From Clostridia bacterium (GTDB taxonomy: Bacteria > Bacillota > Clostridia > Oscillospirales > CAG-272), in assembly GCA_017416185.1 (NCBI GenBank), contig JAFQDF010000003.1:45460-109459 (forward strand): a stretch of DNA of 64,000 nucleotides. Reading direction: 5' to 3'. Positions within the stretch are counted from its first letter, which is position 1, and every line of letters begins with the position of its first letter. Positions 41,967-49,483 of this stretch are shown one piece after another. Below the pieces are notes generated by a model. It saw nothing but the letters and a program-made list of their open reading frames with translations. It ran no database searches and was not told the origin of the DNA. The translations under genes and the position numbers were made by a program.

Positions 41967-44477
41967 ATGCTTGATTTCTTGATTACCTTAGGCGGAATCA
42001 GCCTTGCGATGTCGGTGGTAATAATTCTGTTTATTTTATTACAAAAGCCGATAAAGAAAGGGTTTACCGCGGGCTGCAGATATATTCTATGGTCTATTAT
42101 TATAATCAGACTTTGTATTCCTCTAAGTACAAACATTCTCCCTGACCTTATCACACTTCCCCGTGATGAAGTAAAGGTTGAGGTTAAAGATAGCATTTCT
42201 GTCCCTTCGGGGGAACAACTTCCCAACCAAGGTGAAATGCCTGATATCAGTAATACTCCTAACATAACAGTACCCACTGCAAATGAACCAGAGTCGGATG
42301 AAGGACTTGAGATAACAGGCGAGCATATTGCCTCAGCTTTGTTTTCTGCTTGGGTGCTTGGAGCTATTGTTTTTATTACTGTTACTATATTTAACTATAT
42401 TTCTAATGTCAGAATGCTTAACAGGAGCTTAAAACCTGCCGATGCTGAAACAGAAAACAGATACATAGATATTTGTGTTTCGGAATCAATTAAGAGAATC
42501 CCCTCTCTTTATGTCAGTTCCATAGCACGCTCCCCTATGCTCTACGGCTTCATCAGACCAAAGGTAGTTCTGCCTGATATGGAATTTGAGGAAAATAATC
42601 TTGAATGTGTTCTCCGTCACGAGCTGGTGCATTACCAAAGACATGATCTTATTATTAAGTTGTTATCGCTGATAGCTAATGCGATTCATTGGTTTAACCC
42701 CATTGTTTATATGGCGTCCGTTTATCATTCACGTGAAATGGAGCTTTCCTGTGACGAAACGGCACTTGAAATGAGAAGCGCCGCCGAGCGCCTTGATTAC
42801 GGAAGCTCTATGCTTGAAATAGTCAAGCGTTGTAAGGGTGTTCCCGTACTTACCACAGGTTTTAATCCCAACAAAAAGGCGGTTAAGGAACGTTTTGAAA
42901 GTATTGTTGAGCTAAAACACAGAAAAAAAGGATATATCCTTGTTATTCTTGCGTTGATCGCCGCCTTGCTTGCGGGAGGTCTTATCGGATTCGGCGTTGG
43001 TGCAAATCAACCGAGTGAAACACCCGAAACGGAAAAAGAGATGGTCCTTACCGAAAAAGAAGAAGCACAAGAAGTTCAGAGCGTTTTTGAATATTCCACC
43101 AACGACCCTGACTGGCAGCTTTACTATGACAATAATAAGCTGATACTTAAGCACAAGGACGGCAGAAGTTTTAGTTATAGCACAAGCTCCGCCGGTGACT
43201 ATCTTATCGATTATTCTCCCTACGGAGAAAGCTCGGCTTATGCCCATATCATCTATGATGAATATGCACTTATAAAGTACGATATGCCCCGCTACAATAT
43301 CGACGATGAGATAAGAGAAGGTTTAGCTGCGGTAGAGCTTAAGGGCGGTAAGATAGTTCACCGGCTGGAGCTTACGGCTGAGAATTTTATCGAATGTCAC
43401 TCTTTACCCGTTGACATTTTTACGGGATACGCCGCAACCGACGGCTATGCTCCCGGATATAAGATATATCTTGCAGAGATTCAACACAAGACATCCCTTA
43501 TACAGCCCTTGTATTTCTTCCTTGAGACCGATGACGGTCAGTATACTCTGTCGTTGGGTACATCATTTGACAGAGAAAAGGGACATTTTACCGAGCTTAA
43601 TCCGTCTCAAGGTATAGATTTCTATGCGGTAAATTCGGTGACCGACATAAAAGATCTCAGCAGTATGGAGGGGATCGATGCAAGTGCGGTTGAAACGGTA
43701 AAGGCGTTTCTTAATAAAGATATTGATGCCATTGTGGATCTCGGAGGTTATGGTTGGGGTTCTCACGAAGAATACAGAACCCTTGTATTCGGAGATTATA
43801 CCATCAGCCGCATTGCCGACGGCAGACTCCGTCTTGATGTTGAGATACTGCAGAGCGGTGTTGACGGACTGGATAAGGGAAAGCACACGTTTGTATATCA
43901 AAATTTCTTTACCTCTTATATGGAGCATGCCTGCGGACATTACAGCCATATTCAGTCTAACAAAGCAGTTGAGTTTGTGGAGAACTGGATAATGGTAAAC
44001 GGTTATCCCGTCATACCCTACGGTCTTTCTGATTCTGCAAGGTATTCTCCCGAAAAGCGCAAAATTTTTGAATATCTTGCATACAAATATCCCGGGCTTG
44101 ATGCAGAGGGGTATAACGAAAAAGCCCAGAAGATATTCGGATGCAATCTGAAGATCTGCTTCTATCTTGAAGAAGGGGTAGAGCTTGAGGAAAAAGTAAG
44201 CGTTGACGGATATTTATATGTCGAGGACGGTACTATTTATACCGACAGACCTTCCTTGTCAAGAGGCGGCTACTACTGTGTTTATGATGTTTTGGAAACC
44301 GGTGTTGAGGGGGATATTCAGACAGCCACTATTCAGTTTTATTATGATTTCGCAAGAACTCTGAAGGCGTGTAAGATTACCTATAAAGTAAGGGTAGAAG
44401 GAGATGACCTCTGCCTTATAGGTGAGCCTGAAATAAGTGATGATACGGGCAGATCGATACTGAACGTTAGTATTTAA
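41967..44477 (+). CDS. M56 family (BlaR1-like) membrane metalloprotease, first copy
   Basis: 836 residues. The N-terminal half has four membrane helices and the gluzincin-type site RHELVHYQRHD (H218, E219, H222) with downstream ELSCDETAL giving the third ligand. After a last helix near 318-340 comes a ~490-residue extracytoplasmic region that is not a penicillin-binding domain and matches the same region of the next gene (GGYGWGS vs GGYEPGF; FGDYTISR vs FGDYRISN). Likely a sensor that triggers BlaI cleavage. The signal is unknown. Confidence 0.9.
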   Translation: MLDFLITLGGISLAMSVVIILFILLQKPIKKGFTAGCRYILWSIIIIRLCIPLSTNILPDLITLPRDEVKVEVKDSISVPSGEQLPNQGEMPDISNTPNITVPTANEPESDEGLEITGEHIASALFSAWVLGAIVFITVTIFNYISNVRMLNRSLKPADAETENRYIDICVSESIKRIPSLYVSSIARSPMLYGFIRPKVVLPDMEFEENNLECVLRHELVHYQRHDLIIKLLSLIANAIHWFNPIVYMASVYHSREMELSCDETALEMRSAAERLDYGSSMLEIVKRCKGVPVLTTGFNPNKKAVKERFESIVELKHRKKGYILVILALIAALLAGGLIGFGVGANQPSETPETEKEMVLTEKEEAQEVQSVFEYSTNDPDWQLYYDNNKLILKHKDGRSFSYSTSSAGDYLIDYSPYGESSAYAHIIYDEYALIKYDMPRYNIDDEIREGLAAVELKGGKIVHRLELTAENFIECHSLPVDIFTGYAATDGYAPGYKIYLAEIQHKTSLIQPLYFFLETDDGQYTLSLGTSFDREKGHFTELNPSQGIDFYAVNSVTDIKDLSSMEGIDASAVETVKAFLNKDIDAIVDLGGYGWGSHEEYRTLVFGDYTISRIADGRLRLDVEILQSGVDGLDKGKHTFVYQNFFTSYMEHACGHYSHIQSNKAVEFVENWIMVNGYPVIPYGLSDSARYSPEKRKIFEYLAYKYPGLDAEGYNEKAQKIFGCNLKICFYLEEGVELEEKVSVDGYLYVEDGTIYTDRPSLSRGGYYCVYDVLETGVEGDIQTATIQFYYDFARTLKACKITYKVRVEGDDLCLIGEPEISDDTGRSILNVSI

Positions 44478-44489
44478 GGAGGCGATAGA

Positions 44490-47120
44490 ATGCTTAACTT
44501 CTTAATAACCTTAGGCGGTATCAGCCTTGCAATGTCGGTGGTAATTATACTGATGTTAGCATTGCGTAAGCCTATAAAGAAACGCTTTGCCGCATTAGGC
44601 AGGTATATCATCTGGTCGGTTATAATCATAAGATTATGCCTTCCCGTAAGTCTTGATATCCTGCCCAAGCTAATAACTCTGCCCTCGGTAATGCCCGAGG
44701 AAGAGGCGGTGATCTACGAGCCTGTCACTCCCGAAGTGATACCCGAGGCAGAATATACCCCCGAGGTGATACCCGAGGCAGAATATACCCCCGAGGCTGT
44801 GACACCTGTTGAACCCTCCTCAGAGGTCATAAACGAGCCCGTATTTGATAATACGGAAAATGAAACACAAACACCCTTAACACCTACAGTTGAGCCTGTT
44901 ACTCCAAAACCCGCTTTTGAGATAACGGGAGAGCATATAATAACAGCTTTGTTTGCTGTCTGGGCTGTAGGAGCAGTCACCTTTGTGACGGTTACCCTTA
45001 TACGTTACAGGATAAACGCCAAAAGGCTTGATTCTACTCTTAATATTCCGGCTCCCGAGCTTTGGAGCATCTACGATACGGTATGCCGTGAGCTTAATAT
45101 CAAAAAAGCTCCGCCCCTCTATATGGGCAGAGCCGACGTATCTCCTATGGTCTACGGATTTTTCAACCCCAAGGTGGTACTGCCCTCGGCAGAGATGTCG
45201 GCACAGTCTGCGGCGTATATACTCCGTCACGAGCTTACCCACTATAAGCGCGGAGACCTCTGGTTCAAACTTATAGCGATGTTCGCAAATGCCCTGCATT
45301 GGTTTAACCCCTTGGTGTATGCCGCCTGCAGTATGATGTCAGCCGAGGCAGAGCTTTCCTGTGACGAGTCTGCCCTTCGTAAGACCGACCTTATGGGACG
45401 TTTGGGCTACGGAAATTCTATGCTCGAGATAGTCAAGCTCTGCCGTCACGCACCCAAGCTCACCACAGGCTTCAGCCCAAAGAAAAGGGCTGTCAAGGAG
45501 AGGTTTGAGAATATGATAAATACTACCAAAAAGAAAAAAGGCTACTGGATAGTAGCAATAATACTCATATGTACTCTGCTTTGCACAAGTATAATCGGCT
45601 GTACCACAAAGGATACAGAACCTAAGGAAACAGATGAGATCACCGAACCCGATACGGAATATGACGATGGTGCTATATGCTACGATATGGACGGAGAAAG
45701 GATCAGAGATTGGGCGGTTGTCGCTAAGGACGGAGTAATCAGTATAGGACGTACCACCGAGGATCACGGGTTGGATATATTATACAGCTACGGTGAGAGC
45801 TCAAAGCATAAAGATGTTATAGGTATATCCGCTGATTTCAAGGCGGCCGATATGGAATACCGTTACCCTGCTTTTGAAGCGTGGATATCCGACAACTATT
45901 CCATCATAACCTACCACAGGCTTCCCGAAAGTGTGGAGGAGTGTGCTAACCAATATATCTTTATGATAGATATGTCCACCGGAGAGGTAGTCCACGAGCT
46001 GTACTACGGAGTTGACGACATACTCGAACTTCATGGACTTGACCGTGAGGTGCTGTCTGTTTACGAAAGCTGGGGAGGAAAAGCTCCCGAGTACAATGTA
46101 ACGGTAAGGCTGTCAAACTATGACATAGTAGGTGAGGAGCCTACAAGCTTGGTATCGATAGGTCATGAGCTTGAAAACAAGGATATCAGACGAGCTAACG
46201 TTTATACTTATTTTGATATGGATACAGGTGAGCTCTCTGAAATTGAAAAAGGACATTGTAACCTTGAAGATTTTGCAGCAAGTGACGTTGTGAGCGATAT
46301 TGCAGATATATCAAGGATTAGAGATATCGACGATAACACTCTCAAAGCTGCAGAAGGTTTTCTTTCGGGTGATACTGCCACCCTTGAAAAGCTCGGCGGA
46401 TACGAGCCGGGTTTCCTTGACGATCTAAAGAGCATAAAATTTGGTGATTACCGCATATCCAACATGGTAAACGGTAAAGGTTTGCAGTTAGAGGCTTATG
46501 TGACAGAAAGTCTTGCTTATAACGTAGATAAGGGCTTTCATACCTTTGCTATAGATAATACAGGGGTATCTCACAGCTGCGTTGAATGTCTTTATCCCGA
46601 GGTAGAATATTATGATACTATCCAAACAGAAAAGATGGCAGAAAACTGGGTGCTCTTCTCAAACAGTACGATAGTGCCTATGGGTGAAGCTTATACCGAC
46701 GAGTATTTTACCGACGTGGTAAGATATCTGCATTTTATCTATAATGCCAATACTGTAGACGAGTATAGAAATTATGCTAAAAAATGCTTCGGTATAGATA
46801 TTCTGACAGAAAGCTATACAGACAAAGAGGCAGAGGATAAAACGGCAGAGCTGTGGGATATCTATTGCGATGCTTCCTATTCCAACAAAAACTACGTACC
46901 ATGTTATACTGTGGATGCGGGTGAGGATTTCATAACCTTGGAATTTTACGCAGACCATGGGTGTCTGATCCCCGCATATAAGGTAAAATACGAATTTACC
47001 AAAGAAGACGAATATTTGTATTTCAAAAGCTCAACCGTTCTTGAGGATACGGGCAGAGAGGCGTGGGGTTCCAAGCCGATACATGATGAATATATAATCG
47101 ACTCGGAAATATCAGATTAA
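44490..47120 (+). CDS. M56 family (BlaR1-like) membrane metalloprotease, second copy
   Basis: 876 residues, paralogous to the gene just upstream: the first 20 residues are nearly the same. It adds a Pro/Glu/Val-rich insert (~70-140) with EVIPEAEYTP repeats between the first helices. Active site RHELTHYKRGD (H247, E248, H251) with ELSCDESAL. The C-terminal extracellular domain (~370-876) is related to copy 1 but diverged, so the two probably recognise different ligands. AAGGAGG precedes the ATG. 12-nt gap from copy 1. Confidence 0.9.
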   Translation: MLNFLITLGGISLAMSVVIILMLALRKPIKKRFAALGRYIIWSVIIIRLCLPVSLDILPKLITLPSVMPEEEAVIYEPVTPEVIPEAEYTPEVIPEAEYTPEAVTPVEPSSEVINEPVFDNTENETQTPLTPTVEPVTPKPAFEITGEHIITALFAVWAVGAVTFVTVTLIRYRINAKRLDSTLNIPAPELWSIYDTVCRELNIKKAPPLYMGRADVSPMVYGFFNPKVVLPSAEMSAQSAAYILRHELTHYKRGDLWFKLIAMFANALHWFNPLVYAACSMMSAEAELSCDESALRKTDLMGRLGYGNSMLEIVKLCRHAPKLTTGFSPKKRAVKERFENMINTTKKKKGYWIVAIILICTLLCTSIIGCTTKDTEPKETDEITEPDTEYDDGAICYDMDGERIRDWAVVAKDGVISIGRTTEDHGLDILYSYGESSKHKDVIGISADFKAADMEYRYPAFEAWISDNYSIITYHRLPESVEECANQYIFMIDMSTGEVVHELYYGVDDILELHGLDREVLSVYESWGGKAPEYNVTVRLSNYDIVGEEPTSLVSIGHELENKDIRRANVYTYFDMDTGELSEIEKGHCNLEDFAASDVVSDIADISRIRDIDDNTLKAAEGFLSGDTATLEKLGGYEPGFLDDLKSIKFGDYRISNMVNGKGLQLEAYVTESLAYNVDKGFHTFAIDNTGVSHSCVECLYPEVEYYDTIQTEKMAENWVLFSNSTIVPMGEAYTDEYFTDVVRYLHFIYNANTVDEYRNYAKKCFGIDILTESYTDKEAEDKTAELWDIYCDASYSNKNYVPCYTVDAGEDFITLEFYADHGCLIPAYKVKYEFTKEDEYLYFKSSTVLEDTGREAWGSKPIHDEYIIDSEISD

Positions 47121-47129
47121 ACAAAAGAG

Positions 47130-47900
47130 GTGAGCATCATCAAAAGAATAATACCGTTAATAATACTTTCAGCATTGATACTGATGATGCTTACCTCATT
47201 TTCTCAGGTGATAATGCAGACCGACAACGCAGGCGTATCGGACAAGCCCCTTACTCCCCTTAACAGGGTCGAGTACGTACCAAAAGACGCAAAGCTCATA
47301 AACGTTCCCTACATAAATCAGCTTGAAGATTTTCCTAACGGTTGCGAGGCGGTCAGTACGGTGATGGCTCTTAACTATCTTGGCATTGACATATCGGTAG
47401 ACGATTTTATAGATAAATATCTCGATATGGGCGATATTCCAAAGCCTAAGAAGAATACGGGACCCGATCCCGACAAAGTATACTGCGGGGATCCACGGTC
47501 AACTAAGGGTTGGGGCTGTAACTCTCCCGTGATAGTAAACGCTCTCAATAAGTTCATAGGTACAGACGAATATATAATAGAGCATAGCTACGGCAAGTCG
47601 CTTTCCGACCTCTGTTATGATTATATCGACCGTGATATTCCTGTTATAGTCTGGGTCACGGTGGATATGGAGGATTCCTCAAACGAGGAAAACTGGCATA
47701 GCTGGATTACCCGTGAGGGCAGAGAAGTAAGCTATAACCGCAAGCTTCACTGTATGCTGCTCTGCGGCTATGACGGGGATAACTATTATTTCAACGATCC
47801 TATGTCGACTGCGCTTAAGGCTTACTCAAAGGCTGACTCGGAGAAGGCTTACGGGGTACTTGGTATGCAGAGCGTGGTAATAATGCAAAATGCAAAATAA
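47130..47900 (+). CDS. Secreted/membrane-anchored C39-like cysteine peptidase
   Basis: 256 residues. An N-terminal hydrophobic anchor or signal (~6-26) is followed by a Peptidase_C39_2 domain: LINVPYINQ, catalytic Cys in NGCEAVSTVMALNYLG, His in KLHCMLLCGYDGDNYYFNDP with Asn/Asp of the same motif. It probably cleaves peptides outside the membrane. It is the last gene of the BlaI operon, 9 nt after the second M56 gene. The GTG start at 47130 overlaps the ribosome site; an in-frame ATC 6 nt after GAGGTG (47139) is an alternative. The last codons (MQNAK) come from heptad-like repeat sequence. Confidence 0.88.
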   Translation: MSIIKRIIPLIILSALILMMLTSFSQVIMQTDNAGVSDKPLTPLNRVEYVPKDAKLINVPYINQLEDFPNGCEAVSTVMALNYLGIDISVDDFIDKYLDMGDIPKPKKNTGPDPDKVYCGDPRSTKGWGCNSPVIVNALNKFIGTDEYIIEHSYGKSLSDLCYDYIDRDIPVIVWVTVDMEDSSNEENWHSWITREGREVSYNRKLHCMLLCGYDGDNYYFNDPMSTALKAYSKADSEKAYGVLGMQSVVIMQNAK

Positions 47901-48214
47901 AAAATACATAATTAATGAAGAAAATGGTTCACTTTGTGAACCATTTTCAGCTTGATGACAAAGTCATCAAGCTGAGCAGAGGCTGAAAAACGAAGAGATA
48001 TTTTGTGAAATCCTTTTCGTCGGCGTACTATGTACGGTAGAGAAGGATTTCGCAAAAAGCAAGTAACGGCAAGGGAAATTCGATGTTTCCCTTGCCGTTA
48101 TTAATTTTCGTTGGTTTGATCTGTCGCCTTTATTGTTTGTATTGTTACTTATTTTCTTGCGGTAGATCGAGTTTGTCAGCACTCTGAAAATGGTTCACTT
48201 TGTGAACCATTTTC
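47901..48214. repeat. Gene-free cluster of hairpins
   Basis: Five palindromes: 47920-47948 (GAAAATGGTTCAC arms), 47949-47973 (AGCTTGATGAC arms), ~48006-48050 (GAAATCCTT arms), 48064-48100 (15-bp stem TAACGGCAAGGGAAA) and 48186-48214, an exact second copy of the first. The last one touches the stop of the phosphopantetheinyl transferase gene and likely terminates it. No coding gene was seen. Confidence 0.75.
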
Positions 48215-48765
48215 TATTTCCATATGATTTCTGTTTTGTTGTCGGTTGCTATTGTTACAGTATATTCTCTATCCCCAAAATTAACTTTTTTACTTTCCGT
48301 ATTATACATCGTTGTATCAATGTCAGAGGGGATAAAAACCTTACCGCCAAGGAGCTTGAATATTGCTTCCTTCTTCGTCCATAGCTCGGTTAAATCCGTA
48401 TCGGGGGATTCGTTTTCGTGAAGTATATTTTTTCTTATGCGCTTTGCACGCTCTCCGGTTATTTCCTGTTCTATGTCTATACCTACGTTGTCCTTGCTTA
48501 ACGCAACGGCACACAGCCCTTTTGAATGGGAAAGGGAAAAATGAAGCCCCGGATATACAGGCTTTCTGTTTTCGGATCCGGTGAGCTTGGAAATATCCAT
48601 ATCGATATCAAAGGCTTCTTTTGCTGCCTTGTATAACAGGGCATAGGCGGTGTGTTTTTCTGACAATGCTTTTTCGTTTGTTATCTTTTTTTCATCTATA
48701 TAAGAGGGCAGGGCGGTACTGCATTTCTTGACCTCTGATATATAAACGTATACGGGATGCTTCAT
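48214..48765 (-). CDS. 4'-phosphopantetheinyl transferase (Sfp type)
   Basis: 183 residues, compact Sfp/AcpT superfamily. The Mg-binding motif VGIDIEQ and the WTKKEAIFKLLGG motif are both present, with HFSLSHSKGLCAVAL before them. It moves phosphopantetheine from CoA to acyl or peptidyl carrier proteins. No carrier-protein or NRPS gene is nearby, so it may serve fatty acid synthase ACP or a remote pathway. The ATG overlaps the TGA of the decayed gene upstream (ATGA), so it was translationally coupled. Confidence 0.92.
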   Translation of the reverse strand: MKHPVYVYISEVKKCSTALPSYIDEKKITNEKALSEKHTAYALLYKAAKEAFDIDMDISKLTGSENRKPVYPGLHFSLSHSKGLCAVALSKDNVGIDIEQEITGERAKRIRKNILHENESPDTDLTELWTKKEAIFKLLGGKVFIPSDIDTTMYNTESKKVNFGDREYTVTIATDNKTEIIWK

Positions 48766-48907
48766 CTGCTGTTTTCCTTTGCGGTATTCAAGGATGCAAT
48801 AAGTATTCTCTTAATCTCTTCGGCAAGTGAGAGTAAGCGATCAAAATCATAATTCACAAGCTTTGTATTGCAAAATCAAGGGATTTATTGAGTAACGGAC
48901 TGTTCAT
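48762..48907 (-). pseudogene. Remnant of a four-helix-bundle (23S rRNA IVS-type) protein gene
   Basis: From an intact ribosome site (GAGGTG) and ATG at 48907, the minus strand reads MNSPLLNKSLDFAIQSL then stops at 48854. In another frame the DNA continues with NYDFDRLLSLAEEIKRILIA and ends AKENSR at a TGA (48764-48762) overlapping the next ATG. These are the start and end of the TIGR02436 family (normally ~115-125 residues). The middle ~70 residues have been lost with a frame change. A TATAAT-like box lies upstream. Confidence 0.72.
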
Positions 48908-48958
48908 TGGTTATCACCTCTGTATGTATTATATCATAATTAGTTCTTTAATTCAATG

Positions 48959-48975
48959 CTTTGCGAAGCAAAGCT
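48959..48975. other. Small hairpin in a gene-free stretch
   Basis: GCTTTGC-GAA-GCAAAGC. The rest of 48908-49068 is AT-rich or purine-rich, with no gene seen. Confidence 0.4.
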
Positions 48976-49068
48976 ACCTTTTCTTTTATCTCTTATTTCT
49001 TATCTTTTATCTGGAAACGACAACTTTAGAGAAGAGAGAAGAAAGAAGAGAGAAAAGATGAAAGAACA

Positions 49069-49112
49069 AAAAGAAACGACAATCTTCTGTCGAAAATTGT
49101 CGTTTCTTTTTG
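49069..49112 (-). terminator. Hairpin terminator after the duplicated tRNA tail
   Basis: A 16-bp perfect stem (49069-49084 with 49097-49112, arm AAAAAGAAACGACAAT). On the minus strand it follows the second copy of the tRNA 3' end directly. Confidence 0.7.
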
Positions 49113-49128
49113 GCGCGCCTGGCAGGAT
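49111..49128 (-). repeat. Second copy of the tRNA-Arg 3' end
   Basis: TGGCGCGCCTGGCAGGAT, identical to the first 18 bases at 49302-49319 (3' end of tRNA-Arg including CCA). No other tRNA arms accompany it, so it is not a tRNA gene. The two copies are 191 bp apart and could be attachment-site-like direct repeats. Confidence 0.85.
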
Positions 49129-49265
49129 AAGTCTGCTGCGGCTTCGCCTTGCATCCTCCACCCTCGGCTGACGCCTCACGCATCCGTGCTGAAAACAGTC
49201 CCCCGGACTGTTTTCTTTACGCCCGGACCTTCTCAAGGTTCGAATCCTTCCGTTTTATCGTAAAG
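49129..49265. repeat. GC-rich unit between the two tRNA-tail copies
   Basis: Clearly richer in GC than its surroundings. Contains a hairpin (arms AAAACAGTCC / GGACTGTTTT, about 49192-49214) and, near 49236-49254, AAGG-TTCGAAT-CCTT, which looks like a lone tRNA T-arm. A translated frame across it is not convincing as a protein. It fits a non-coding repeat or a satellite element inserted at the tRNA. Confidence 0.6.
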
Positions 49266-49301
49266 CAATAAAGGACATCCAAACGGATGTCCTTTATTGC
49301 T
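49266..49301 (-). terminator. Terminator of tRNA-Arg
   Basis: A perfect 16-bp stem (49266-49281 with 49286-49301, arm GCAATAAAGGACATCC), loop AAAC, directly adjacent to the CCA end of the tRNA. Confidence 0.8.
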
Positions 49302-49377
49302 GGCGCGCCTGGCAGGATTCGAACCTGCGACCTACCGGTTCGTAGCCGGGCACTCTATCCACTGAGCTACAAGCGCA
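49302..49377 (-). tRNA. tRNA-Arg (ACG)
   Basis: 76 nt on the minus strand. The acceptor stem GCGCTTG pairs with CAGGCGC (one G-U pair); discriminator G and encoded CCA follow. D-arm GTAGCTCAGTGGATAGAG; anticodon loop CTACGAA with anticodon ACG (read as ICG, Arg); T-arm GCAGGTTCGAATCCTGC. It has its own promoter and terminator. Confidence 0.97.
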
Positions 49378-49396
49378 TATTCATTAAAGCCTAAAT

Positions 49397-49425
49397 ATAA
49401 TATCATATTAATTCTTACTTGTCAA
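49397..49425 (-). promoter_or_regulatory. tRNA-Arg promoter
   Basis: Minus strand TTGACA (49425-49420), 17 nt, TATTAT (49402-49397), about 20 nt before the tRNA 5' end. Confidence 0.8.
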
Positions 49426-49483
49426 GGATTTTTTTAATAAAACATAATAATTTTTTGTGAACAGGTAATACTTGTCATAGGAG

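Noticed and set aside
49111..49128. A second tRNA-Arg gene
   Set aside because: Only the 18-base 3' tail is present; no anticodon or D arm next to it.
49000..49236. 78-codon minus-strand frame with GDCFQHGCVRRQ
   Set aside because: It covers the GC-rich non-coding repeat and terminator hairpins next to tRNA-Arg. Similar spurious frames would arise wherever the repeat occurs.
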